A DNA stretch of 10,197 bases from Dictyocoela muelleri (GCA_016256075.1 SDVU01000836.1:1-10197), one strand, 5' to 3'. Counted from the first letter of the stretch, positions 1 to 7,943 are shown. A program made the numbers and translations. Notes: generated by a model not told the origin, from the sequence alone.

Positions 1-29
1 AAATTATTACTTGGTTGATCGAAAATTAA

Positions 30-176
30 ATAAATTTAATTTATATCTAATAAGATTAATTTTATCTATTAAGATTAATTTATATCTAATAATATTAATT
101 ATATATAATAAGATTAATTTATATCAAATAAATTTAATTTATATCAAATAATTTAATTTATATCAAAAAAAATTTC
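30..176. repeat. AT minisatellite
   Basis: Imperfect tandem copies of a unit of about 20-25 bases built on ATTTATATC(T/A)AATAA. About six copies are visible, the later ones drifting to ATTTATATCAAATAA. There is no coding signal on either strand. Confidence 0.75.
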
Positions 177-697
177 TACAATACTCCCCCTTGGGTTAGA
201 CCGGTCACATGAACTTGCACCAAAAGAGTTGTCTATAATTAATAAAATAGTCGTCTATATAAATTAAAGAAGCCACTATAAAAATTAAAAGAGTTATCTA
301 TAAAAATATAAAGTATTGTTTATAATATGAAAAGAGTTATCTATAATAATAAAATGTGATGTGATGTGTTTTTCAAAAATTATCAATTATTTGTAAAAAA
401 TCTGTAATTAATTTTGAAAATATTTTTTTAGAAATAATTTCGAGTTTTTACAAATAATTAATATTTTTTTGAGATATAATTATTTTTTTTTAAATAAAAT
501 CTTGAAAAATTTTTAATTTTTAAAAAAAAAAATGATAAAAATTTCTAGATGGTTTATCAAAAAATTGAAAAAAATGATAAAATGGTCATCTATTATTTTA
601 CTCAAAATCGTTTAAGGGTTAAAGAGTGTTAACTTCAGAGCTATCTGCCCCGTTTTAACATTAACTAAAAACATTAATAAAATAATAGTTTTTTAAA
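177..697. other. Non-coding AT-rich stretch with short dispersed repeats
   Basis: No gene is seen. A C/G-containing patch lies at about 183-230. The motif AAAGAGTT(A/G)TCTATAA recurs three times between about 220 and 350, with more degenerate forms between. From 400 to 600 the DNA is mainly A and T runs. Confidence 0.6.
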
Positions 698-840
698 TAC
701 AATGCACTTCAAAAATTCTCCACTTCTGGGGATTTTGAAAAATTGGATATTTACGTAGGGAGTGAAGAATTACGGTTGTGGCGAATTTTATTGGATTAAA
801 TTAAAAATAAAAAATGATAATTCTTTTTGTTTATAATAAT

Positions 841-1153
841 CGAAACGGAGGCCCACATATGACCAATAATTAGACTTAAAAAGGAATAAAAAAAAGATAG
901 AAAATATGTTTTTGAAAATCTCCCGCGTAATATTATCGGGAATCGAGTTAATAATAAATTTTTATTCCTGAAATGGTAATATGCTCCGTAAAAAATCAAA
1001 TAGTTTCAGTGTATATTACCTTTGTAAAAAAAAATAATTTATTATTAATTTGATTCTTTTAATATCACGTGAGAGCTTTTAAAAAACATATTTTTCATCT
1101 TTTTTGATTACCTTTTTAGGTCTAATTATTGGTCATATGCGGGACTCTGTACG
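841..1153. repeat. Long inverted repeat (fold-back/MITE-like palindrome)
   Basis: Arms 841-983 and 1011-1153 are reverse complements with scattered mismatches, around a loop of about 27 bases. Both arms contain CATATGACCAATAATTAGAC and its complement. Because the arms mirror each other, short open frames on opposite strands encode the same peptide (IIGHM), which shows that these are repeat-derived frames and not genes. Confidence 0.85.
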
Positions 1154-1365
1154 ACTTTTCATACTTATAAACCCATTTTTAAAAATTTATAGACATATTT
1201 TGAAACATATAGACACATTTTTTAAAATTATAGACCTATTTCTTTCAGAAGTTCAAATACATTTTTTTAAAGTTATAGATACATTTTTCAAAGTTATAGA
1301 CCCATTTCTTTCAGAGTTATAAAGATATTTTTAAAGTATTATAGACCATTTATCCTGAGTTATTA
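1140..1365. repeat. Minisatellite, left inverted array
   Basis: Around eight copies of a 25-30 base unit of the form TTTTTNAAANTTATAGAC(A/C)CATTT, twice including CTTTCAGA. The reverse complement of this unit forms the array at 1895-2190, making a very large interrupted inverted repeat. Confidence 0.75.
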
Positions 1366-1386
1366 ATCATCCGCGGATTTTAGTTT

Positions 1387-1870
1387 CGATTTTTTTCAAA
1401 CCCCGATTTTTTAACTCTTTTTTTTAATCTTATTTTTTAATCCTCATTTTAAAACCCTAATTTAACTCCTTTTTTTTAACCATTATTTTATCTCTCTTAT
1501 TTTTAATAAAGGTATAAAAAGCGGATTAAAAAATAAGTAGAAAATAGGTTAGGGTTAAAAAATGTGGATTAAAAATAAGGGTTAAAAAATGTGGATTAAA
1601 AAATAAAGGTTAAAAAAATAAGGGATAAAAAATAAGAATTAAAAAATAGGGATTAAAAAGCAAGGGTTAAAAAATACTGGCTAAAAAATTGAACTAAAAA
1701 TAAATGATAAAATAAGGGTTAACAATATGGATTTAAAAATACCAGGTAAAAAATTGGTTAAAAAATTGGTTAAAAAATTATTGATAAAAAAAGCGATAAA
1801 AAATTTGTGTTTAAAAATATAAGTTAAAAAATATGGGTTAAAAATGTTGGTTAAAAATATGGGTAAAAAT
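1387..1870. repeat. Minisatellite in two opposite orientations (GGGTTAAAAAAT type)
   Basis: From 1387 to 1500 the units read TTTTTTAA(C/T)CC-like. From about 1505 to 1870 the reverse complement is tandemly repeated as GG(G/A)TTAAAAAAT with 12-16 base spacing, about 25 degenerate copies. Orientation switches near 1503. The unit resembles a telomere-like repeat only superficially, because spacing and core vary too much. Confidence 0.75.
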
Positions 1871-1894
1871 AATTAATCTATATGAATTTTAGTT

Positions 1895-2190
1895 GATCAT
1901 CTATAACTCTGACGAAATAGGTCTATAAGTCCGAAAAGGGAGGTTATAAGTTTGAAAAAGGGGGTTTATAAGTTTGAAAAAAGGGCTTTATATGTTTAAA
2001 AAAGGTTTTTATAGGATTGAAAAAAAAGGAGTTTATAACTATGAAAAAAATGAGTTTATAAGTTTGAAAAAAGGGGGTTATAGGATTGAAAAAGAGGGGT
2101 TATAAGTTTGCAAAGGTGATTAAACTTTGAAAACCCCTGTATAAATATAAAAAATGGGTTGATTATATTTAAAAATAAGTATATAACTAT
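1895..2190. repeat. Minisatellite, right inverted array
   Basis: About a dozen copies of a 17-22 base unit TTATAAGTTTGAAAAAGGG. The first copies (1900-1930) contain CTATAACTCTG and AAATAGGTCTATAA, the reverse complement of the array at 1140-1365. Confidence 0.75.
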
Positions 2191-2219
2191 GAAAAACCCT
2201 GTAAAAAGGAAAATTATTT

Positions 2220-2351
2220 TAGTCGATGGCGAATTTGGAGGAATAGCGAATTACGGGCTGCCTTTTATTCAAATATAAAAAAATTTATAAAAAAATCGAT
2301 GGAGAATTTATAGTGGGGGATTTCGAGGGGCGGGGAATTTAGGGAGCACTG
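2220..2351. other. G-rich subterminal region of the putative TIR element
   Basis: It contains repeated GCGAATT and GGGG(A/C)ATTT motifs, out of character with the AT-rich surroundings. It lies just inside the proposed right end at 2351. The left end (700-790) has comparable motifs, including TGGCGAATTTT at 779-789. Confidence 0.4.
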
Positions 2352-2536
2352 TAATTATAAAATAAATAAATTACTATTACTATTCAATATTAAGATTTTA
2401 ATATTAAAAATTAGACTTTGAAAGGCAAAAATCATTATTCAACACTTCATTATAAAAAAGATTTTTAATTAGGCTTTTTGTTTAACTAAATTTTATTATA
2501 AAATTGATATTCATAACAATATAAAATCAATATGAA

Positions 2537-2655
2537 ATAAAAGAATCGATAAAAAGGATAAAAGCATCGATAAAATGATAAAAGCATCGAGAAAAGGGAT
2601 AAAAAATCAATAAAAGGGATAAATGAATCGTTAAAATGGATTAAAATATCGCCAT
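2537..2655. repeat. Minisatellite, ~20 bp unit
   Basis: Five to six tandem copies of AAAAGCATCGATAAAAGGAT with small changes. The remaining DNA from 2352 to 2740 is AT-rich and shows no gene. Confidence 0.75.
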
Positions 2656-2738
2656 TAAGTATTAAAATAAGTATTAATTTTAGAATTATTGCATAACAAA
2701 CAGAAAATAAACTTAAATAAAGGTAAATTTTTTAATTA

Positions 2739-2744
2739 TTTATT
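2739..2744 (-). terminator. Polyadenylation signal AATAAA
   Basis: AATAAA on the minus strand, 24 bases past the TAA stop of the gene at 2768-2983, in an A/T-rich 3' flank. The position suits cleavage and polyadenylation, but such hexamers are frequent in DNA of this composition. Confidence 0.4.
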
Positions 2745-2767
2745 TATATACGACTCTATCCTACAAT

Positions 2768-2983
2768 TTAAATCTCCCTGATATTTCGCTTCTTAATTGG
2801 CGAATCAGGTATCTGACTGAACAAATCGTCAAGAAGGTCATTCTTAACATCTTCTATTTCTCTCAATGGTTGACGTCTGATAGTTGTCTTCTTTCTTATT
2901 GGTGAATATCTATTGACTGTTGGATCAAAGTTCTCTTTATTAGCATCATTGTTGTTATCAGTAAATTCAGGGATATATCTCAT
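2768..2983 (-). CDS. Small KEN-box/D-box protein, candidate APC/C substrate or inhibitor
   Basis: A 71-residue protein, hydrophilic and probably mostly disordered, with no signal peptide or membrane segment. It has a KEN box at residues 16-18 in the context NKENFDP, the KENxxP spacing seen in securin. A D-box-like R37-x-x-L40-x-x-I43 follows. Two CDK-type sites are present: S27-P-I-R and S61-P-I-K. The C-terminal NIREI echoes PLREI at 39-43. These motifs are known degrons and phosphosites of anaphase-promoting-complex targets, so a cell-cycle role (securin-like, Acm1-like or other) is inferred. Motif presence alone does not prove it. The ATG is chosen because it is the first in frame, has CCC directly before it and a TATA-like box 25-34 bases upstream. 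Base composition is far more balanced than the flanks, and Gln uses CAA/CAG, fitting the standard code. No homologue can be named. Confidence 0.6.
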   Translation of the reverse strand: MRYIPEFTDNNNDANKENFDPTVNRYSPIRKKTTIRRQPLREIEDVKNDLLDDLFSQIPDSPIKKRNIREI

Positions 2984-3017
2984 GGGTAGTTGTTGTTTTT
3001 GAATTTCTTTTATATTT
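2984..3017 (-). promoter_or_regulatory. TATA-like box and CCC motif before the KEN-box gene
   Basis: On the minus strand AAATATAAAA (3008-3017) lies 25-34 bases before the ATG, and CCC (2984-2986) directly abuts it. A CCC-like motif just before the start codon and very short leaders are known for microsporidian genes. TATA-like words are common by chance in this DNA. Confidence 0.4.
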
Positions 3018-3023
3018 GAGAAT

Positions 3024-3052
3024 GGAGGGAATTTTTGGAGGGAGGTTTAGGA
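3024..3052 (-). promoter_or_regulatory. Pyrimidine-rich upstream element (CCTCCCTCC)
   Basis: A C/T-rich block upstream of the TATA-like box. The 14-mer CAAAAATTCCCTCC occurs here (3024-3037) and again, unchanged, at 3275-3288, which may mark a duplicated control site or a copied promoter piece. Confidence 0.3.
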
Positions 3053-3074
3053 ATTGTTTTAAAATGAATCAAAG

Positions 3075-3190
3075 GATTGTTTAAAAAGATTGTTTAAAAA
3101 GATTGTTTTAAAATGTATTTAAAATGTATTTAAAATGTATTTAAAATGTATTTAAAATGTATTTAAAATGTATTTAAAATGTATTTAAAA
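3075..3190. repeat. Two adjoining perfect minisatellites (13 bp x3, 11 bp x7)
   Basis: GATTGTTTAAAAA is repeated about three times at 3075-3113, then AAAATGTATTT seven times exactly at 3110-3186, ending in a partial copy. The perfect identity of the 11-mers suggests recent expansion. They lie about 100-200 bases upstream of the KEN-box gene. Confidence 0.95.
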
Positions 3191-3199
3191 TTTTGTTTT

Positions 3200-3600
3200 A
3201 TATTGATTCAAAGGCGCTTTAATTAGTGGTAATTTGAATTATTGTTTTAAAAGATGTTTTAGTTGATTTTAAGGGGAGGGAATTTTTGTAAAAAAATAGG
3301 TGTTTTTAAATTTTTTGATCTATTTGGCGGTTAATTAAAACAAAGTATAAACGCTGATTATTGATTAAAATTAAATTGAGATTAATAAATTGATATTAAA
3401 CATAAAATTAATTATTTGATTTACGGTTTAAATTAATATTTAATTTAAAATTTTAAATTAATTTTGATATTAAAGTTTAAGATAAACATTGATTTATAAT
3501 TTTATTTTATTAATTATGAAATTAAAAAAAATAAAAATTCTAAAATAAAAACATTTTTTTGTTATATTAAGAAATTATTATAATTATTATTTCCTAAACT
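3200..3600. other. Very AT-rich non-coding stretch
   Basis: No gene is seen. It includes a second copy of the 14-mer promoter motif (3275-3288) and a perfect 20-base palindrome at 3441-3460 (TAATTTAAAATTTTAAATTA). Confidence 0.6.
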
Positions 3601-3893
3601 GTTTTATAGTCTATTTATAGCTTATTGTTTTAAAGCTTTTTAAAACTTATAGTTTTATTAAAACTTATAGTTTTAAAGTTTATTTTTTTTAATGCTTATT
3701 TTCAAGGATACTTTAAAACTTATAGTTTTAAAGCTTAACGTTTTAAAGCTTAATTTTTTATGCTTAATTTTCTTATGCTTAATTTTAAACCCATCTTTTT
3801 AAAGTTTAAAGTTTTAAAGCTTAATTTTTTTATGCTTAATTTAAAACTTATTGTTTTAAGCCTATTGTTTTAAAGCTTAATGTTACTAGCTTG
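3601..3893. repeat. Degenerate tandem repeats with AAACTTATAGTTTTAAAGCTT core
   Basis: About ten variants of (A)AAACTTATAGTTTTAAAGCTTAA and the shorter TTTTAAAGCTTAAT/TTATGCTTAATTT. Each core holds short palindromes around AAGCTT and TTTAAA. No coding signal is present. Confidence 0.75.
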
Positions 3894-4327
3894 TTTAAAA
3901 ATTGATTATAATATTTGAATTTCATAATTAATTCGATTAAAAATCTGCAATTCATTAAATCTACACTTTACAATATATTAGGGTGTTCTCAACCCGGGCG
4001 ATATCCTCTCCAGTGGGTATAAATATTTTCTAGGTAGCAATTTGTTTTTGAAAATTTGTAAAGACATAGAAAGAAAGGGTGTAAGGATTTTTTATGTGAA
4101 AGCTTAAATTTATTCCCCAAATATTTATTTTTAAATATACACAAGATTTTAATTTTCACATGCATAAAACTTTAAACTATTAAATGTGTTAGTCTTTTTT
4201 AATAAAAAGTCGAATTTGGGCAGTCATTTTTTCGCCTTTTGCGAAAAATCGGGTATTTTTTTACGAAAACTCGATTTTTTTCGCCAAAAAAATTATATTA
4301 TAATAGTAAAATTGTTTATACGGGGGT
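3894..4327. other. Non-coding stretch between repeat arrays
   Basis: No gene is recognised. A G/C-containing patch at 3979-4018 includes ACCCGGGCGATATCC. A perfect 8-bp stem TTTTTCGC/GCGAAAAA with loop CTTTT lies at 4228-4248 and is followed by related CGAAAA/TTTTTCGCC motifs to 4285, perhaps an old element end. Confidence 0.5.
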
Positions 4328-5027
4328 TCTCATATCTATAAAAACGCTCTTTCATTTCTTTAAAAATACTTTTTCATTTCTATAAATAAGTTTTTTTCAT
4401 ATCTATAAAGCACTCTTTCATTTCTATAAAAATACTTTTTCATTTCTAAAAACATTTTTTTATATCTAAAAAGCACCCTTTCATTTTAATAAAAACCCTT
4501 TTTTGTTTCTATAAAAACATTTTTTGATTTATATAAAAACATTTTTTTCATTTATATAAAAGCACTTTTTTATTTTTATAAAATCATTTTGGTACTAACT
4601 CGCTTTGGGACCGTCGAGAATTTTAAGATAGCAAAAAAGGTAAAATTAAGAATATTGAATATTCTACTGCTGTTTAATAATCCTAGAAAGTTTTTAAATA
4701 AAAATTACAAAATATTCATACTTTTTATTAGTGTTTTCTGAATTAAGCCAAGATATTCAAATATGGTGAATTTTTTAAAAACCAATCTAGGATTATTAAA
4801 TAGCAGAATATTCAATATATTTTTTATTATTCCGGTTTTTGTCATATTAAATTTGTCGACTACCCTAAATCGGGTTGGTACTAAAATGCTTATATAGAAA
4901 TATATTGATGTTCTTATCAAGCTGAAAAAGCGTTTTTATAGAAATGAAAAAGTGTTTTTTTATAGAATTAAGAAAAATTAAATAGAAATGAAAAAGTGTT
5001 TTTATAGAAATGAAAGGGTAATTTTAA
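4328..5027. mobile_element. Fold-back element with tandem-subrepeat arms
   Basis: The core 4585-4888 is an imperfect palindrome whose arms start CATTTT(G/A)GTAC and are about 120 bases each, including AGGATTATTAAATAGCAG-type sequence near the loop. Outside the core the left flank (4328-4590) holds about 12 copies of a 20-24 base unit TTTCATTTCTATAAAAACAC. The right flank (4919-5027) holds four to five copies of its reverse complement. Long inverted arms built partly from tandem subrepeats are the hallmark of Foldback-type (FB/TU/Galileo-like) elements. The resemblance is structural only, and no protein is encoded. An open frame of 71 codons in the core is repeat-derived. Confidence 0.65.
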
Positions 5028-5075
5028 AAACATTATAAACCTTGTAATAATAATAAAAAACAATTAATAAATCAT

Positions 5076-6090
5076 TTATTTAATAATATGAACCTTAGTT
5101 TTCTCAGAGATAATTTTTATAAATTCTTTGTACTTGTAAAAATTATAATTTTGCAATATAATTTTAAAATTGCTATTATTTTGTTTTTTTACAAATAATT
5201 GCCTATCATTAACAAATCAATAGTAATTGATATTTTTTTTCTTCTTTTTTGATTAAAAATATTGCCTTTTATAATTTAACTTCTTTCTCTCAACTTTACT
5301 GTTAATTTCTCTGTGATATGCTTCAAGCGAATTTGTAGTTGTTGGGAAGTCTTAAAGAATTCTATCATGAACTGACCAATATTGAATTTCCTTAGTAAAT
5401 AAATTGTATGAATTGTCAATGAAGTTTCTTATGAAAAAAAGAGCATACAACTGAAAAATCAGTCCTTTTTAAATAACAATTCAATTTTTTCAAACTCGTG
5501 ATCAGCACGGTGAATAGGAAGATAAACGAGACTGAGTAAATATTTTGTAAGTTTTTTAAATTCATTATCTTCCTTAAATCTTTTGAGATAACCATTTGAA
5601 ATCCAGAATCTATAAATAATTTGGCTAAAATGGAAATTAAATCCATGAAGTTTTGTTGATGGATATACATTTTTAAAAGCTTGGATTGCTCCTATTTCAA
5701 AATCAGCAATATAATTATTCGGACCGATGTCACATTTTTCTTTAATCCATTCAAAAATTTTTAAGTATGAGAATTCTATTTATTTTCCATGAAAAGTACA
5801 CTAAAGGAATTCTCTTACCGAAAAATATTCCATGAATTATAAATATTTGTAAAAAAAAATCTTAGGCGAAGTATAGAAAGATCCGTCACCAACCAAGTGT
5901 TTAATCTTGTCAATACTCTAAATTCTTTTCGGTTTAAAATATCAAAATCCGGCCACTTAGTTCACTAAAAAAAATCATTTTGTAAAAACAAATTATTATC
6001 GTATGTTTTTCTATACAAATAATTCATACCATTGCTTAAATTTTTTTAAGCATTTGTAATTGACGTCTATTCTCTGGAAAAGCCGTAATC
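5076..6090 (-). pseudogene. Broken MULE (Mutator-like) transposase, copy 2
   Basis: A decayed cut-and-paste transposase with an RNase H-like DDE domain. From the 5' side: a linker piece with LFQRIDVNYKCLKK (about 6045-6090); the first catalytic Asp in VGDGSFYTSPKIF (codon 5885-5887); the QIFIIHG / IPLVY strand (about 5800-5850); the second Asp in YIADFEIGA (codon 5702-5704); then FHFSQIIYR; and the catalytic Glu in TTTNSLEAYHRE (codon 5322-5324). These are the diagnostic MULE motifs. The longest uninterrupted piece (5462-5779, 106 codons) has no early ATG. Frame changes occur near T/A runs (about 5845-5855, 5780-5800, 5455-5465). In-frame stops include TAA 5352-5354 between L and DFPTTT. The C-terminal tail ends at TAA 5076-5078. 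No FLYWCH domain precedes it, because the 5' side is cut at about 6090 by an end of another element. Confidence 0.85.
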
Positions 6091-6095
6091 CGGCA

Positions 6096-6185
6096 ACTCG
6101 CATCAATGTTGGAGAGTTGACGGATTTTCGCCACGAATTTAAACACATAAAAAATCATCACAAGACAAAATCAATTATATAGAAT
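6096..6185. repeat. Direct repeat, left copy (MULE copy-1 type end)
   Basis: About 89 bases, repeated at 6668-6756 with only a handful of changes in the inner 74 bases. The second copy is the left end of the MULE at 6669-8395, so this one looks like a duplicated element end. Confidence 0.85.
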
Positions 6186-6189
6186 GGTA

Positions 6190-6636
6190 ACCTGCCGTTT
6201 CGCCCAAAATATTTTTAATGAAGATATTAATAAAATAAAATTTTTATTTAATTTAAAGAATAAAGATGATTACCAGGACGTTGAATTACTAATAACTTTA
6301 GTTTATTTAATGTAAGTTAAAAGATTTTCTAATTATTTTTGTTTTTTTTTATAAATTTATTTTTAATTTAAACATTAATCTTAGACTATGATTATTTATG
6401 AAGTTGTTTGAAAAAAAAACTTCATAAATAATCATAGTCTAAGATGAATGTTTAAATTAAAAATAAATTTATAAATAAAAAAACTAAAATAATTAGAAAA
6501 TCTTTTAATTTACATTCTATCTACTAAAGTTATTAGTAATCCAACGCCCTGGTAATCATCTTTATTCTTTAAATTAAATAAAAATTTTATTTTATTAATA
6601 TCTTCATTAAAAATATTTGGGGCGAAAAACCGCCGG
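6190..6636. mobile_element. 447-bp near-perfect palindrome (young fold-back/MITE-like element)
   Basis: Arms 6190-6404 and 6418-6636 are about 95% identical in reverse complement by eye, with a loop of about 13 bases (6405-6417). The outer ends carry the G/C-rich motif (C/G)CGTTTCGCCC or close variants. No coding capacity is present. The high arm identity implies recent origin or arm homogenisation, in contrast to the decayed transposases on either side. Confidence 0.9.
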
Positions 6637-6662
6637 TTCGCCCTTTTGGGCGAAACGGTGGC
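6631..6662. repeat. G/C-rich hairpin
   Basis: CGCCGGTTCGCCC-TTTT-GGGCGAAACGGTGGC forms a strong stem with two mismatches. The arm motif matches the ends of the adjoining 447-bp palindrome, so this is probably two element ends meeting head to head. Confidence 0.75.
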
Positions 6663-6667
6663 TTACG

Positions 6668-6756
6668 AACTCTCCACATTGTGGCGAGTTGCCGGATTTT
6701 CGCCACAAATTTAAACACATAAAAAATCATCACAAGACAAAATCAATTATATAGAA
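6668..6756. repeat. Direct repeat, right copy, including left TIR of MULE copy 1
   Basis: Nearly the same sequence as 6096-6185. Its first 43 bases (6669-6711) are the reverse complement of 8348-8395, the other end of the MULE. Confidence 0.85.
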
Positions 6757-6991
6757 TAATAATAAATAAATTATAAATATAAATATATATAGTAAACATT
6801 GTAATCTTAGATTCATGTTTAATTTATCTAATAACATGTTATGTAGGTTAATTCGATAAATATGCTGTTGAAAACTGAATTTTAAAAAGAAAAAAAAATA
6901 TCAAAATGTCAAGGATTATATGTAATAGATATTTTAATCAAAATTATTTTTAACTTTAGATTTGAAGAGATGACTTTTAAGAATTGAATGC
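6757..6991. other. 3' untranslated part of MULE copy 1
   Basis: AT-rich DNA between the left terminal repeat and the end of the transposase. No open frame or structured motif is seen. Confidence 0.5.
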
Positions 6992-7426
6992 TTATATAAC
7001 TCTCATATCATTTCTAATAGAGGCCATATAGATATTAATATTACTATTTATCGGATATCGTTGCCCAAATAATTGGTTAATTTTATTTTCTACTTGAGCA
7101 TGTTACTATTTAAGCTCATTTCCAAACTCAAGAAGAGATGGATGTGCTCTTATAAAATTATTAATCAAAGATCTATGCCAGCTTTCCAAACAATTAGTAG
7201 TAATCGATGCATTGTTGAATATTCTATCTGCTACTGACCGAAATGCTGGTGAGAATATATTTTCTGGACATGAATTTATATAATTTATATTATTACAATA
7301 TGTTTTTTTAATCACTTCCCTAATTATTTGTATATCATTTAAGTTATTATTACTGAAATAATCATCTAGTTTCTTTACTTCAATATGTAATTTATCAATA
7401 GGTACATAAGCTAACCCAGCAATCAT
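6992..7426 (-). pseudogene. MULE copy 1 transposase, C-terminal part with catalytic Glu
   Basis: It opens at ATG 7426 with MIAGLAYVP, the conserved strand after the DDE insertion of MULE transposases. The third catalytic residue, Glu81 of this piece (codon 7184-7186), sits in TTNCLESWHRSL. Reading stops at TAG-TAA (7103-7108) after FGNELK. The same frame then resumes with HAQVENKINQLFGQRYP and ends at TAA 6992-6994, matching the tail expected after the family's LKxEQ motif. The two stops therefore interrupt a longer gene. The ATG is probably internal, not a true start. Family assignment is firm and the fragment is not functional alone. Confidence 0.85.
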
Positions 7427-7477
7427 TTTGAATCTTTACCTAAAAACTGGTTAGTGCTATATCTGTATAAGATTTAT

Positions 7478-7943
7478 TTTTTTGAATTTGCCTAAATATA
7501 ATCTGCGTAAAATGAAAAAAAATTGAAATTTATGAATGAACGAAAACATCTTTAAGAGCTGAAAAGGCAGCCATTTCGAAATCTATTTTAATAAACTTAG
7601 GTGTTTTTGTAATATTTCGCTTAATATAATTGAATGCTTTTAGATAATTCACTTTTGATCTATTTTTCATCAATATATATAAAAGAGGTAATGTATTTGA
7701 CTTTATTTTTCTCATAATTTTATATAATTGCTCATATCTGTCAGGACAAGATTTAAATGTACTATCATAATACCATTCATCAGAATTTTCGAAATATAAA
7801 AGATGAGTTGCGGTGCTAAAAATCAGAATTCTATTTTCTGAATGTATTCCTGAATCAAAAATAAGAAAAACTTCAGTAGAAAAAGTCTTCTTAATACATT
7901 CGAGTATATCATCTTCTTTTGTTACATATTTTTTTTCTTTCAT
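7478..7943 (-). pseudogene. MULE copy 1 transposase, catalytic core (Asp1, Asp2)
   Basis: A 137-codon frame from 7943 to TAA 7530. Asp60 in WYYDSTFKSCP (codon 7764-7766) corresponds to the family DGTF Asp, and Asp121 in KIDFEMAAF (codon 7581-7583) is the second catalytic Asp. After the TAA the same frame continues with FFHFTQIIFRQIQ to about 7478, the next conserved block. At the A run 7477-7483 the correct reading moves by one base to KINLIQ, then crosses TAG 7457-7459, TAA 7451-7453 and TAA 7436-7438 within PVFR.RFKMIAG before joining the C-terminal piece. Its ATG overlaps the TGA of the upstream piece (ATGA at 7940-7943), a mark of a frame change inside one ancestral gene, not of an operon. 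Confidence 0.85.

Larger units (their letters stand above)
700..2351. mobile_element. Possible non-autonomous TIR element with TA target duplication
   Basis: The left end reads TA-CAATGCACTTC (TA at 698-699). The right end, read on the minus strand, is TA-CAGTGCTCCCT (TA at 2352-2353). After the first bases both ends carry the related motif AAATTC(T/C)CC. CAGTG-type termini next to a TA dinucleotide are typical of Tc1/mariner-pogo elements, and that family match is inference. No transposase is visible inside. The interior holds a 313-bp palindrome and minisatellites in opposite orientations, so it would be non-autonomous or a compound of nested insertions. End similarity is only moderate. Confidence 0.4.

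Noticed and set aside
177-210. Similarity of ACAATACTCCCCC to the C-rich repeat at 10057-10110
   Set aside because: Only a few bases match and the flanks differ, so it is not enough to call a shared repeat.
796-1322. Two open frames, 796-999 on the minus strand and 1104-1322 on the plus strand, sharing the peptide IIGHM
   Set aside because: They lie in the opposite arms of the palindrome 841-1153 and its adjoining minisatellite. The shared peptide is a consequence of the inverted repeat, and composition is low-complexity.
1505-1870. GGGTTAAAAAAT array as telomeric repeat
   Set aside because: The TTAGGG-like word is embedded in variable A-rich units with uneven spacing, and both orientations are present, so it is a minisatellite.
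4705-4920. 71-codon open frame on the minus strand
   Set aside because: It falls in the palindromic core of the fold-back element and has no recognisable domain.
5416-5670. 84-codon open frame on the minus strand starting with an ATG
   Set aside because: A shadow in another frame of the true MULE catalytic frame (5462-5779), which carries YIADFE and FHFSQ but lacks an early ATG.
6631-6662. G/C hairpin as a rho-independent terminator
   Set aside because: The setting is eukaryotic, and the hairpin arms match the ends of the adjoining mobile element, which explains it better.
7427-7529. Intron between two MULE copy 1 pieces
   Set aside because: The gap translates into conserved MULE sequence (FHFTQ, RQIQ, PVFR) interrupted by stops and one shift, so it is coding DNA that has decayed.
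7940-7943. ATGA overlap as translational coupling of two genes
   Set aside because: The two frames encode consecutive parts of one transposase, and the overlap reflects a single frame change beside an A run.
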